From assembly GCA_019359235.1 (NCBI GenBank), contig JAHHHT010000001.1:186001-250000 (forward strand): DNA of 64,000 bases. The letters run 5' to 3'. Shown piece by piece: positions 45,387 to 53,574 of this stretch; the stretch's first letter is position 1, and each line of letters begins with the position of its first letter. Origin of the DNA: Oscillatoria princeps RMCB-10. GTDB taxonomy: Bacteria > Cyanobacteriota > Cyanobacteriia > Cyanobacteriales > Oscillatoriaceae. A program made the translations under genes and the position numbers. The notes under the pieces are model-generated. The model was not told the DNA's origin and did no database searches. It saw only the letters and a program-made list of their open reading frames with translations.

Positions 45387-46487
45387 CAGGATAGGCGCGG
45401 CTCCGGGCGTCTTGCTAAAAAATAAAGATGCGAAAGTTACAAACAAAATCTAGGCCACCGCTCCTTAAACGCCTAACAGCACAGGAGCAACGGTTATTTT
45501 GCATATCATCGCCCTCGGCGACCGGCTGAATGCATAAATCCCGCTCGTTTCTGGGAAGCTGCAATTACCCCCCGGATGAGAGGGCTCGATTTGTTTTTCG
45601 ATCGGCGGGCGCGGCATATATCGCCAGATACCACCTATACCTCACCGGCAATCCCGCGCCAAATTTATTAATATTTTTTTTACTCTTGCTGAAGCGGGGA
45701 CTCACCAGCTCCCTGTGGTGCCGGTCGCAGAGTCCGGGCGGCGCACAGCGACCCCTGCAGCCCCCCACAGCCGAGCTGCCGAACCTAAGTATTAAAAAAT
45801 TTTAAGATAATTCTTGAGATAACTTTGCAATCAGTTATACTGAGCGGCAGTGCTCTCCTCGAAAAAAAATAAGCAGAGAGGGAAGTGGTATTTCCTGATA
45901 CATTTACGCGACATTATTCCCGGCATTCCCGGACAATGTGACGATAGCACTATCGCCCATAAAGGCGGCAGAGGCGGTATCCCGCAAAGCTTTCGGGAAG
46001 ATCCCGAAAGCACTATTTCGGTTAGTTTCAGGTCGGTGTTTTGGCACCTACTTAAACCCATAGCGCTTTCACGCTCAGCGCCGATGACAGCTGCTTTAAG
46101 CTCAATTTCCTGTTTCGCTTGGCAACCGTGTCGGAAGTCTCAAAGGCGGATCAGAAATCAAGCACTATTTTCAAGTCGAGCGGTCGGCACGGTTCGCTAA
46201 CGCTATTTTTTCGAGCCTGACCTATCTCATTATACCGTGTCCTACTGCTTTGCGTCAAGAATCCAGGATTAAATCCTGCTCTCTGCCCAGTGTTCTGTTG
46301 TCCGGTGTGACGGCTCTTAGGGCGAGGACGCTTGTCCGCTGCCTTGCCCTGTTTGTCGTTTCCTGTTTGGCAGAAGTGGGCCACGGGAAAACCCGATTCC
46401 CAGAACGCCGCGAGCCTTGACTTTTTGCTTGTTATGGGTTAAGCCGGCCCGCTCAGAGGTGCGGCCTGAACAAGACCCAGGGCAGTT
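45387..46487. other. gene-free stretch between element C and dps
   Basis: About 1.1 kb with no supported gene. AT-rich parts at 45655-45700 and 45785-45870 alternate with GC-rich parts. Small hairpins occur, such as ACGATAGCACTATCG (about 45942) and CTTTCGGGAAGATCCCGAAAG (45991-46011). Open frames on both strands lack recognisable domains. A decayed gene or small RNA cannot be excluded. Confidence 0.5.
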
Positions 46488-47024
46488 TTACCGGAACTGC
46501 ACCAAGGTGTCGGGGGCGAGGAAGTGACTGATGTGATAGGCTCGCTCCTCGGTTTCCAGGAGGATTTTTTCATAGAGATACCGGGTGGCCCGGTCGCCGA
46601 GACTTTCGGCTTGACCTGCTTGACGGCGCAGCAGTCCGATGATGGATTGCTCCGCTTCCATGTCATGTTCCAGCATTTGCCGGCAGGTGTACACACCATC
46701 CGGTTCTGGGGTGAAGCAGCACAACTCGGCCAGTTTGCTGAAGCTAGCCGCCGGTATGCCGCCCAAGCCGTTCAAGCGCTCGCCCAGGTCGTGGACATGC
46801 CCTGTGACCGCTTCGTAGCTGTCTTGAAAGAACTTGTGCAGGGAATAAAATTCCGCGCCTTCCACCACAAAATGATGCTTTTGGTATTGCAGGTATAGCG
46901 CCTGAAAGCTGGCCAACAGGGCGTTCATCCCCTCGCAAACCGGGGCTGTGACGCTATGTTCGAGCAAAATGGGATTGTCAGCCAGGTGGCCAAACGGGCG
47001 CACCGCAGTTTGAGTTTCGGTCAT
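46488..47024 (-). CDS. dps: Dps family ferritin-like DNA-protection protein
   Basis: A 178-residue Dps-type protein that stores iron by peroxide-dependent oxidation and protects DNA. Ferroxidase-centre segments are visible: [44 protein letters not shown], with the His/Asp/Glu ligands of the dimer interface. The C-terminal helices ([46 protein letters not shown]) are typical. ATG 47024 is preceded by AGGAGA at 8 nt. A single-gene unit. Upstream TAACGTTA (47060-47067) is palindromic but unassigned. Confidence 0.93.
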   Translation of the reverse strand: MTETQTAVRPFGHLADNPILLEHSVTAPVCEGMNALLASFQALYLQYQKHHFVVEGAEFYSLHKFFQDSYEAVTGHVHDLGERLNGLGGIPAASFSKLAELCCFTPEPDGVYTCRQMLEHDMEAEQSIIGLLRRQAGQAESLGDRATRYLYEKILLETEERAYHISHFLAPDTLVQFR

Positions 47025-47285
47025 GGTAGTGTTCTCCTCTCATTAGGCAAGGTTTATTGCTAACGTTACCCAGTCTAGCACCCCCGATTTTGGATTCCCT
47101 GCTGCCTGAGAGGTATTAGCGTCAACAGTCGGGGCGTTCCTGAGATCAAATCTCCCGATTGAAAATTTTTTTTGCCAAACTACTGAGAATATTTCGCACT
47201 TGCTGTATGCTGGGACTAGAGGCTCAACCCCCCGGAGCTTTCCGGAAAGGGGGAGGGAGTCGCAACCGAACCTTAGTGGGAATAC

Positions 47286-47552
47286 ATGTCATCTGTGGGT
47301 CAAATGAATCAGTCGGAGCGAGACTTGGAAGCCGGTGAGATTGTGGAGGTCCCCGGGCTGGAGCGGTGGCAAGTTTATCAGCGTTTGCGAGAGCTGGAGA
47401 TTCCCTGTTGGTGTGCGACTGGCCAGCCTTTGAGGGTTCAGATCCGCACCCCAGCCGCTGCAACCCAGCTCTGGAGCGTGTTCAGGCAGTTGCAAGCCCC
47501 GCGCCAAGAGCAAATCAGCTGGCTGGAGCGCTGCTGGCGGAAAAAGTGTTGA
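47286..47552 (+). CDS. Asr1405/Asl0597 family protein
   Basis: An 88-residue protein with the family core LERWQVYQRLRELEIPCWCATGQPLRVQIRTP, then TQLWSVFRQL and the C-terminal ISWLERCWRKKC. Function unknown; it appears limited to cyanobacteria. The conserved CWC and terminal Cys could bind a metal, which is speculation. ATG 47286 (MSSVGQMNQ) is used; an alternative ATG lies at 47304. A heptamer repeat begins 20 bp after its stop. Confidence 0.82.
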   Translation: MSSVGQMNQSERDLEAGEIVEVPGLERWQVYQRLRELEIPCWCATGQPLRVQIRTPAAATQLWSVFRQLQAPRQEQISWLERCWRKKC

Positions 47553-47569
47553 GTCTGGCTAATAGCGGC

Positions 47570-47793
47570 ATGGGGCATGGCGCATGGGGCATAGGGCACA
47601 ACAATCAATCCCCAAATCCGGGCATCCCAAATCCAAAATTGACCGGTGGGGATTTGGGCCGGGATTAGGGGATTAGGGGATTAGGGATTAGGGGTTAGGG
47701 GTTTAGGGGAAAGCCAATCCAAAATCCAAAATCCAAAATCCAAAATCCAAAATCCAAAATCCAAAATCTAAAATCCAAAATCCAAAATCCAAA
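47570..47793. repeat. composite low-complexity repeat block
   Basis: Three blocks in succession: GGCATGG-type heptamers (47570-47598); the 43-bp GGATTAGG-type block shared with 18533 and extended to about 47712 as GGATTAGG/GGGTTAGG units; and about ten AATCCAA heptamers (47717-47793). The last block reaches the start codon of the next gene, leaving no room for a normal ribosome site. Confidence 0.88.
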
Positions 47794-48417
47794 ATGGGTA
47801 TGAGTCACTCTCACAAGCAAATCTCAGACTTCAACCTGCAAGGGCGTCTCCTCGGTTTTGTGTTTGAAGATGGCTACAAGCTTAAGTACCTGCGACTGGC
47901 GACTGCAGAGGGCGAACTTTGCATCAAAATGGCAAAACCGTTGCGGGTTAGTTTCGATCGGTCTTTGATGCCGGGGGACTGGGTGCGGGTTGCCGGTGAA
48001 ACAAAGCTAGACCGCAAAACTGGCGAGAGCAAACAGAAAGCGTATATCCTGGAACGGACGGCTCCCGCAGTGACGCACGCCCCACTGAAAGTTTCCGCCG
48101 CACCGGCACCGGCTGCTCAACCCAAAGCTACTATTCTGGTCTGTCAAAAATCTGATTGCTGCCAGCGCGGCGCGAGACAAGTCTGTCAAGCGATAGAGGC
48201 GAGTTTGCGCGAGAGGGGACTGGAAGACAGAGTGACAGTCAAAGGCACCGGCTGCATCAAGCAGTGTAAAATGGGGCCAAATGTTGTGGTGATGCCGGAT
48301 AAAACTCGCTACAGCCGGTGTCACCCTTCAGAAGTTCCAGGACTGATAGAAAAGCATTTTTGCGAGGGGACTGTCCGAGAGGATGCCGGTGTGCGCCGGC
48401 TGACGGAGGTTAAGTGA
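47794..48417 (+). CDS. thioredoxin-like [2Fe-2S] ferredoxin domain protein
   Basis: A 207-residue protein. Residues 1-95 form a cyanobacterial beta-rich domain (FNLQGRLLGFVFEDGYKLKYLRL, GDWVRVAGETKLD). After an Ala/Pro linker, residues 108-190 are a thioredoxin-like [2Fe-2S] domain with Cys in ILVCQKSDCCQRGARQVC and in TGCIKQCKMGPNVVVMPDKTRYSRC, like NuoE and HoxE. Electron transfer or cluster sensing is plausible; the partner is unknown. The start is ATG 47794 or 47800 (MSHSHKQ); neither has a ribosome site because AATCCAA repeats run up to the gene. TGA 48415-48417 lies at the edge of a palindromic element. Confidence 0.85.
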   Translation: MGMSHSHKQISDFNLQGRLLGFVFEDGYKLKYLRLATAEGELCIKMAKPLRVSFDRSLMPGDWVRVAGETKLDRKTGESKQKAYILERTAPAVTHAPLKVSAAPAPAAQPKATILVCQKSDCCQRGARQVCQAIEASLRERGLEDRVTVKGTGCIKQCKMGPNVVVMPDKTRYSRCHPSEVPGLIEKHFCEGTVREDAGVRRLTEVK

Positions 48418-48647
48418 TATAGCGGTTATCATGGAGTTGTGAATTTTTTTTCGGAAAAAAACCGCCTTAGACGCGCTTTCTCGGCTTCCCGCTTTCTTAG
48501 AGCGCCAAGGAAAGAAAAGAGAGAGAATTTCACAAATCATTTATAACTGCTATAGCGTTTCTCCGTTGGATGAACTACCGCCGGGAAACCCGGTTTCTTA
48601 AAGAAACCGGGTTTCTCAGTACCTCACAAAGGATGAGAAACGCTATA
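48418..48647. repeat. two adjoining MITE-like elements (TATAGC ends; family B copy 2)
   Basis: The first element, 48418-48554, starts TATAGCGGTTATCATGG and ends in the complement of TATAGCAGTTATAAATG. The second, 48551-48647, starts TATAGCGTTTCTCC and ends GAGAAACGCTATA, with the AGAAACCCGG core; it is the inverted twin of 35462-35557. They share the TATA junction, as if one inserted at the end of the other. Confidence 0.78.
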
Positions 48648-48661
48648 TATTGACCTGCGTG

Positions 48662-50227
48662 CTAGAATTTGAAAGTAGTTCTGACAGTGGCGGTGACAAT
48701 ATCGCTGTTGCTGTCGCTGTGTCCGGGGGCTGTCAGCCAGATGACCCCAGGCGTGATGGAGATATTATCCGTCAGCTGATAGCGGTAGAAGGCTTCAATA
48801 TGCAAGCCGGTGTCGGGATCGCTGCCGAAGTCACCCCCGGTTAACTTGGGCTCCATCCCCACAATAAGACCGCCGAGGTTTCCTTCTTTGCCCAAGTCGG
48901 GGAAAGCCAAAGTCACCGCCCAGTTCCACACCTCACCGTCGCCCAAGCCGGTGACGCGACCGGCAGTGTAGCCGGCCCAACCGCCAATGGCAAACCGGGG
49001 GCTGAGCGCGAAGGAGGCTTCCACGCCGTAGGAATTTCCAATAGCGGGGCGAGGACTTCCGTCAGGCTTCTGAAATCTCAAGCGGGATGCCAAACTGCCA
49101 CTCCCAGAATTGAGACCGGCATCATCATAGGAATGAACATAAGTCAAGCCGAGGATAGCTCGGCGGCTGGGTCGAAACTCCAGCTGAGCCAAGGCGTGAT
49201 AGTCGCCATTAAAAAAACCATTGCCCGGACTGGGTTTATTGGCTTCTCCCGCTAAGTAACCCAAAGTCAGTTTCAGGGCGCTGCTGAAATTGTATTCCAA
49301 TCCAACGCCGGTATTTAACCCCCCCAAGAGATAGATGGGATTGCGACGCCCAAAGCTGGAAATGGCCCCCGTACTGGGGGGGGAAAAAAATGGGTTGATG
49401 ACATTGGCATACTTATCATCAGTGCCGCCATTTGCTATAATGTTGGCGGTGGCTCTTTCCCCCAGCGGAAAGCGGTAGATTAAGTCACTCAACTCTACCT
49501 GATTTTGGGTGTCGGTATCAAAAGCCAGTCGCCCTTCATTGGTGATATCTCCCACATAGGGAAATCGGCTGACGTTTCCGATTTGCAGGCGAGTTCTCAG
49601 GCGGTCTTTGCCTGTGAAGCTGGCGTCAAGATTGAGCCGAATCCGCTGTTGAAACGCGGGAACGGCCTGCGGATCGCCGTCTCCAATAGCGTCGCTGGCT
49701 GCGAAGATTATTTCCCCATTCAGCTTGGCGGTAGGGGAGAACTGATTGGCTTGAATTTGGGAGGTGCGAGCTTCTAAGGTATCGGCGCGACTGCGCAGTG
49801 CTGCGAGTTCGGCCTGAAACTCTTCTGCCAGCCGGTTCAGGGTGGCTAAATCTTGTTTGGCGATCGAATTGGAGGTGTCAGTTTGGCTAATCAGCGTTCG
49901 GAGTTTTTCCAGACAGGCGTTTAAACCGGCAGCAAATTCATACCGGCTCAGGGCGCGATTTCCCCGATAGGTGCCGTCGGGATAGCCGGCAGTGCAGCCG
50001 TAGCGCTCTGCCAAATTCTGCAAGGCTTGAAAAGCCCAGTCTGCCGGCTGTACGTCAGACAGCTGGGAAACTGATGTGATTTGCTCCATCGCACCGGCAT
50101 CTGCCAGATCGGAACTGTGTGCCGCAGGGGCTGCCGGCATTCCAGTCGCACCGGCGGCGCAGATGCCAGGTGTCATCCCTAAAACTGCGCTGGAAATGAG
50201 CAGCGATAGCCAAAAAAGTTGATGCAT
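48662..50227 (-). CDS. SLH-OprB iron uptake-type porin
   Basis: A 521-residue outer-membrane protein. A signal peptide (LFWLSLLISSAVLGMTPGICA) is followed by an SLH domain near residues 53-110 (VSQLSDVQPADWAFQALQNLAERYGC, YPDGTYRGNRALSRYEFAAGLN), a coiled coil (about 125-160), and an OprB-type beta barrel to a C-terminal Phe (VRTTFKF). Cyanobacterial members (SomA/B, iron-uptake porins) tether the outer membrane to peptidoglycan-linked polysaccharide and pass small inorganic ions. The ATG at 50227 gives a good signal peptide. No Fur box was recognised upstream. Confidence 0.92.
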   Translation of the reverse strand: MHQLFWLSLLISSAVLGMTPGICAAGATGMPAAPAAHSSDLADAGAMEQITSVSQLSDVQPADWAFQALQNLAERYGCTAGYPDGTYRGNRALSRYEFAAGLNACLEKLRTLISQTDTSNSIAKQDLATLNRLAEEFQAELAALRSRADTLEARTSQIQANQFSPTAKLNGEIIFAASDAIGDGDPQAVPAFQQRIRLNLDASFTGKDRLRTRLQIGNVSRFPYVGDITNEGRLAFDTDTQNQVELSDLIYRFPLGERATANIIANGGTDDKYANVINPFFSPPSTGAISSFGRRNPIYLLGGLNTGVGLEYNFSSALKLTLGYLAGEANKPSPGNGFFNGDYHALAQLEFRPSRRAILGLTYVHSYDDAGLNSGSGSLASRLRFQKPDGSPRPAIGNSYGVEASFALSPRFAIGGWAGYTAGRVTGLGDGEVWNWAVTLAFPDLGKEGNLGGLIVGMEPKLTGGDFGSDPDTGLHIEAFYRYQLTDNISITPGVIWLTAPGHSDSNSDIVTATVRTTFKF

Positions 50228-51092
50228 TGTCGGGTTGCCCTCACACCTTGTTAAGGTTCACACAATTTTAAAATGACCGAGCTGCTGGCTAGCCGGTCAG
50301 AGAACTGGAGATGCACCGGGTATAATTAAGCTGGCGCGGAGTTTGAGAAACCAGGTTTCTTAAAGAAAACCGGTTTCTAGATGGCCGGTTCAAGATTTTC
50401 CATTTTTTCAGTCGAGACGGCTTAATATTAGCTATAATATTAAGGAGAAGGCGACGGGTTGATGCGGGCGAGAAAAATCCGGTTGATTGGCCTTTATGAG
50501 GAAACAGAAGCCCGCACCGGCTGGACTGGGGGTGAGTTAATAGGCGTGCCGGTGATTTAATCACGGTTGGTTCTGTCGCCCAAAGCGCGCGCACCGGCAT
50601 CTGGTGCCGGTTGCGTCCCAGTGTGGCCTTGGATACTGGCTCTGGATGGGGGCGTGACTTGCCTGCGAGCAGCGGTGAGTGAGGGTGCCGGTGAGAGGGT
50701 GTCTGGCTGCGGTACAGTGGGGACAAGCAGACCGGCGTTGCGAGATTGCTCTGTACGATTGCCGTTGCCGGCGATGGGTAGAAAGTCAAATAGCATCTAA
50801 GATAAGAAGAAAAGCCCTCACCGGAAAACCAGGGACTGTACTGTTGACTTTTTGTCATGTATATCTTATAAACTGCAAGGCGGTCAGATTAGCAGCATTG
50901 CCAACCTCCCGATGCCAGCAGCAGCCGGTGAAAGAATAAATGACCTAATGGGAAGGCCGGCTAGAAATTGGCAGTGCTAGAACATGCCGCCTGAATTGGG
51001 GAATCTGCCACTGTGCCAAAAAGACAAGCTCGCCACCTGACCCCTGCGTCCGCGCATCTTATATTGAGGATATATTTATCCCGCAGCCAGCA
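50228..51092. other. divergent intergenic region between the porin and the kinase gene
   Basis: About 865 bp. It contains an AAACCAGGTTTC/GAAAACCGGTTTC pair (50345-50378) and a 22-bp perfect palindrome TTAATATTA-GCTA-TAATATTAA (50422-50443). The palindrome is followed by GGAGAAGG and an ATG (50462) that opens a 32-codon frame ending at 50560. That small frame has no recognisable family and is not annotated as a gene. No other gene is supported. Confidence 0.5.
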
Positions 51093-53228
51093 ATGAGCTA
51101 CTGCATTAATCCGAACTGCCCGAAACAAGCAGACCCGTTACACGCGACGAATCGCATTTGCCGGCACTGCGGCGCACAGCTGGTGCTGCAAGGGCGGTAT
51201 CGGGTGATTCGTTTGCAAGGAGAAGGCGGGTTTGCCAAAACCTATGTAGTCGAGGACTGTGGCCAGCAGAAAGTTCTCAAGGTTCTGCTGCTGAGCGAGC
51301 CCAAAGCGGTGGCGCTGTTTCAGAAAGAAGCGGAGGTGTTGAGCCAGCTTCGCCATCCAGGAATTCCCAAAGTGGAGCCTGACGGATACTTTACCTTTGT
51401 GCCAAAACCGGAAGCACCGCCGCTGCACTGCTTGGTGATGGAGAAAATTGACGGCCCAAACTTGGAGGAGTGGCTGTACAGTCGCAGCAACAAACCGATC
51501 TCGTCTGAGCAAGCGCTCTTGTGGTTGCGCCAGCTGGCGGAGATTTTGCACAAAGTCCACCAGCAGCAGTATTTCCACCGCGATATCAAGCCGGCGAATA
51601 TCATGCTGCGGTCAAACGGTCAACTGGTGCTGATTGACTTTGGCAGCGCTAGGGAAGTGACCGGCACCTATTTGGCAAAAATGGGGGTGGGGCAAAAAGG
51701 CACGGTGATCGCGTCCAAAGGCTACACCCCGCCCGAGCAAGACAGTGGCTATCCCGTACCGCAATCAGATTTCTACGCTTTGGGGCGCACCTTCGTGCAT
51801 TTGCTGACCGGCAAGTACCCCCTGGATTTTTACGATGCGGCGACGGATGAGTTGAGCTGGCGCGGCGCAGCGCCGCAGGTGAGCAAGCGGCTGGCAGATT
51901 TTATCGATTGCCTGATGGCCCGCAAGGCAGGGTCAAGACCGCCCAGTACGGAGGTGATGCTGCAACAGCTGGCAGAAATTGACTTGAGCGCCAGCGTGGG
52001 GCCAGCCAGGAAGACTGGGGGCTGGTTGCGATTTGACCGCCTGCCGAAGCTGAGCGAAAAATGGCTGGCCGGCGGTGCGGTGGTGCTGGTGGGCGGTTTG
52101 GGATTCGGACAAGCTTTGTTTTACGGGTATTTGACCTCTCGCACGGGGGCGCTGGGCGAGTACAGGGCCCACTCAATGCCGGTGCCGGTGGCCCCTGAGA
52201 ACGGACCATTTGGTGCCGGTGAGGAAGAAAAGCCCTCCTCCGGACTGATTGCTGCCTACAGCCGGGAACGGATTCCCGAGCGGAGCAAAGGCAACTCGCT
52301 GGAAAAGATAGCACTGGCAACCACACTGACGGGGCATTCCCTGGATGTGCGCTCTGTGGCCATCAGCCCGGATGGCCGGACGCTGGCTTCGGGCAGTTTT
52401 GACGCCACTGTCAAGATTTGGGATCTGGGCACCGGCGAAGCGGTCCGCACCCTGCATCAGGATTCAAAGGCGGAAGAATTGGTTTCGTCTGTGGCGATTA
52501 GCCCGGATGGCAAGACGCTGGTGAGTGGGAGTAACAGTTATGGCGGGACTGTCAAAATTTGGAGTCTGGGCACAGGTGAGCTGCTGCGCACTCTGGCGAA
52601 AAATATAGATGGGGTTTCGTCTGTGGCGATTAGCCCGGACGGGCTGGCAATCGCCAGCGGCAGTGAGGACACGACGGTGAAACTTTGGGATGCCGGCAGC
52701 GGGGCGCTTCTGAACACTCTGTACGGGCATTCGGGTGCGGTTCGCTCTGTCGCTTTCAGTCCGGATGGCCAGATTGTCGCGAGTGCCAGTGAGGACACGA
52801 CGGTGAAGCTGTGGAATCGGATCACGGGGGAACTGCTGGCCACTCTGTCCGGGCATGCGGGGATGGTGTATTCGGTGGCGTTCAGCCCGGATGGGCGGGT
52901 GCTGGCTTCGGGGAGTGCGGACAGCACGATTAAGCTGTGGGACTTGGGATCTGGCTGTACGCCATCAAAGCGGTGCTACGCCAAGACTACTTTGTCAGGG
53001 CATTCGGGAACGGTGTATGCGGTGGCGTTCAGTCCGGACGGGGAGACGATTGCCGGTGCCGGTTTGGCCGGCAGGATCTCTCTGTGGAACGCTCGCACCG
53101 GCGAGCTGATTCAAACTGTTGCGGGGCATTCGAGGTGGGTTGAATCGGTGGCGTTCAGTCCCGATGGCAAGAAGCTGGTGAGTGGGAGTGGGGATTCGAC
53201 TGTGAAGATTTGGCGGGTTCCGCAGTAG
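51093..53228 (+). CDS. Ser/Thr protein kinase with zinc ribbon and seven WD40 repeats
   Basis: A 711-residue Hanks-type kinase. An N-terminal zinc ribbon CINPNCPKQ...ICRHCGAQL (residues 4-30) is followed by a kinase domain (about 34-290) with Lys in KVLKVLLL, YFHRDIKPANIML, IDFGSAREV and an APE-like TPPEQDSGY. A membrane helix lies near residues 327-350 (WLAGGAVVLVGGLGFGQALFYGYL). Seven WD40 repeats follow to the C-terminus, each with (A/S)VAFSPDG and VKLW-type motifs. The number suits one closed propeller, which would lie on the opposite side of the membrane from the kinase. The ligand is unknown. Such STK-WD proteins are common in filamentous cyanobacteria. Confidence 0.9.
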   Translation: MSYCINPNCPKQADPLHATNRICRHCGAQLVLQGRYRVIRLQGEGGFAKTYVVEDCGQQKVLKVLLLSEPKAVALFQKEAEVLSQLRHPGIPKVEPDGYFTFVPKPEAPPLHCLVMEKIDGPNLEEWLYSRSNKPISSEQALLWLRQLAEILHKVHQQQYFHRDIKPANIMLRSNGQLVLIDFGSAREVTGTYLAKMGVGQKGTVIASKGYTPPEQDSGYPVPQSDFYALGRTFVHLLTGKYPLDFYDAATDELSWRGAAPQVSKRLADFIDCLMARKAGSRPPSTEVMLQQLAEIDLSASVGPARKTGGWLRFDRLPKLSEKWLAGGAVVLVGGLGFGQALFYGYLTSRTGALGEYRAHSMPVPVAPENGPFGAGEEEKPSSGLIAAYSRERIPERSKGNSLEKIALATTLTGHSLDVRSVAISPDGRTLASGSFDATVKIWDLGTGEAVRTLHQDSKAEELVSSVAISPDGKTLVSGSNSYGGTVKIWSLGTGELLRTLAKNIDGVSSVAISPDGLAIASGSEDTTVKLWDAGSGALLNTLYGHSGAVRSVAFSPDGQIVASASEDTTVKLWNRITGELLATLSGHAGMVYSVAFSPDGRVLASGSADSTIKLWDLGSGCTPSKRCYAKTTLSGHSGTVYAVAFSPDGETIAGAGLAGRISLWNARTGELIQTVAGHSRWVESVAFSPDGKKLVSGSGDSTVKIWRVPQ

Positions 53229-53250
53229 GGGGAAAATCAATCGGCTTGAA

Positions 53251-53285
53251 GTAGGGTGCGTTCCCCCCTGGGGAACGCACCCTAC
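53251..53285. terminator. GTAGGGTGCGTT palindrome after the kinase gene
   Basis: A GTAGGGTGCGTTCCCC hairpin with complementary right arm ends 57 bp after the kinase stop. It is a member of the dispersed palindrome family and may act as terminator. No T-run follows directly. Confidence 0.5.
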
Positions 53286-53574
53286 TGCTAGAGTTTCGTG
53301 CTAAAATAGCATAGCCTAAGTTTTTTGTCAAGGTTTCGGGCGGGCAAATTGACTAAATCTGGAGGGCCAGTGGCGGGGCGGGAGTCGCCCCCTGAAAGCT
53401 GAGCCCGGGCAACCTGTCTCTCAAATCCAGACTGGGAGAGACTTTGGCGCATTTGGGCGGTGGAGTTGGGGCGGGGTTGCGACATTGAGCTGAAAATACG
53501 TTAATATTATTTAACATAAAGACGAAAGTAAGTGTCCCCGTCAAAAGATAAACCCTTTAGGAGGATCGGTACCG

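Noticed and set aside
45850-46200. 116-codon frame that could be a transposase fragment
   Set aside because: No DDE, HUH or Ser-recombinase motif and no flanking inverted repeats; left as unassigned intergenic DNA.
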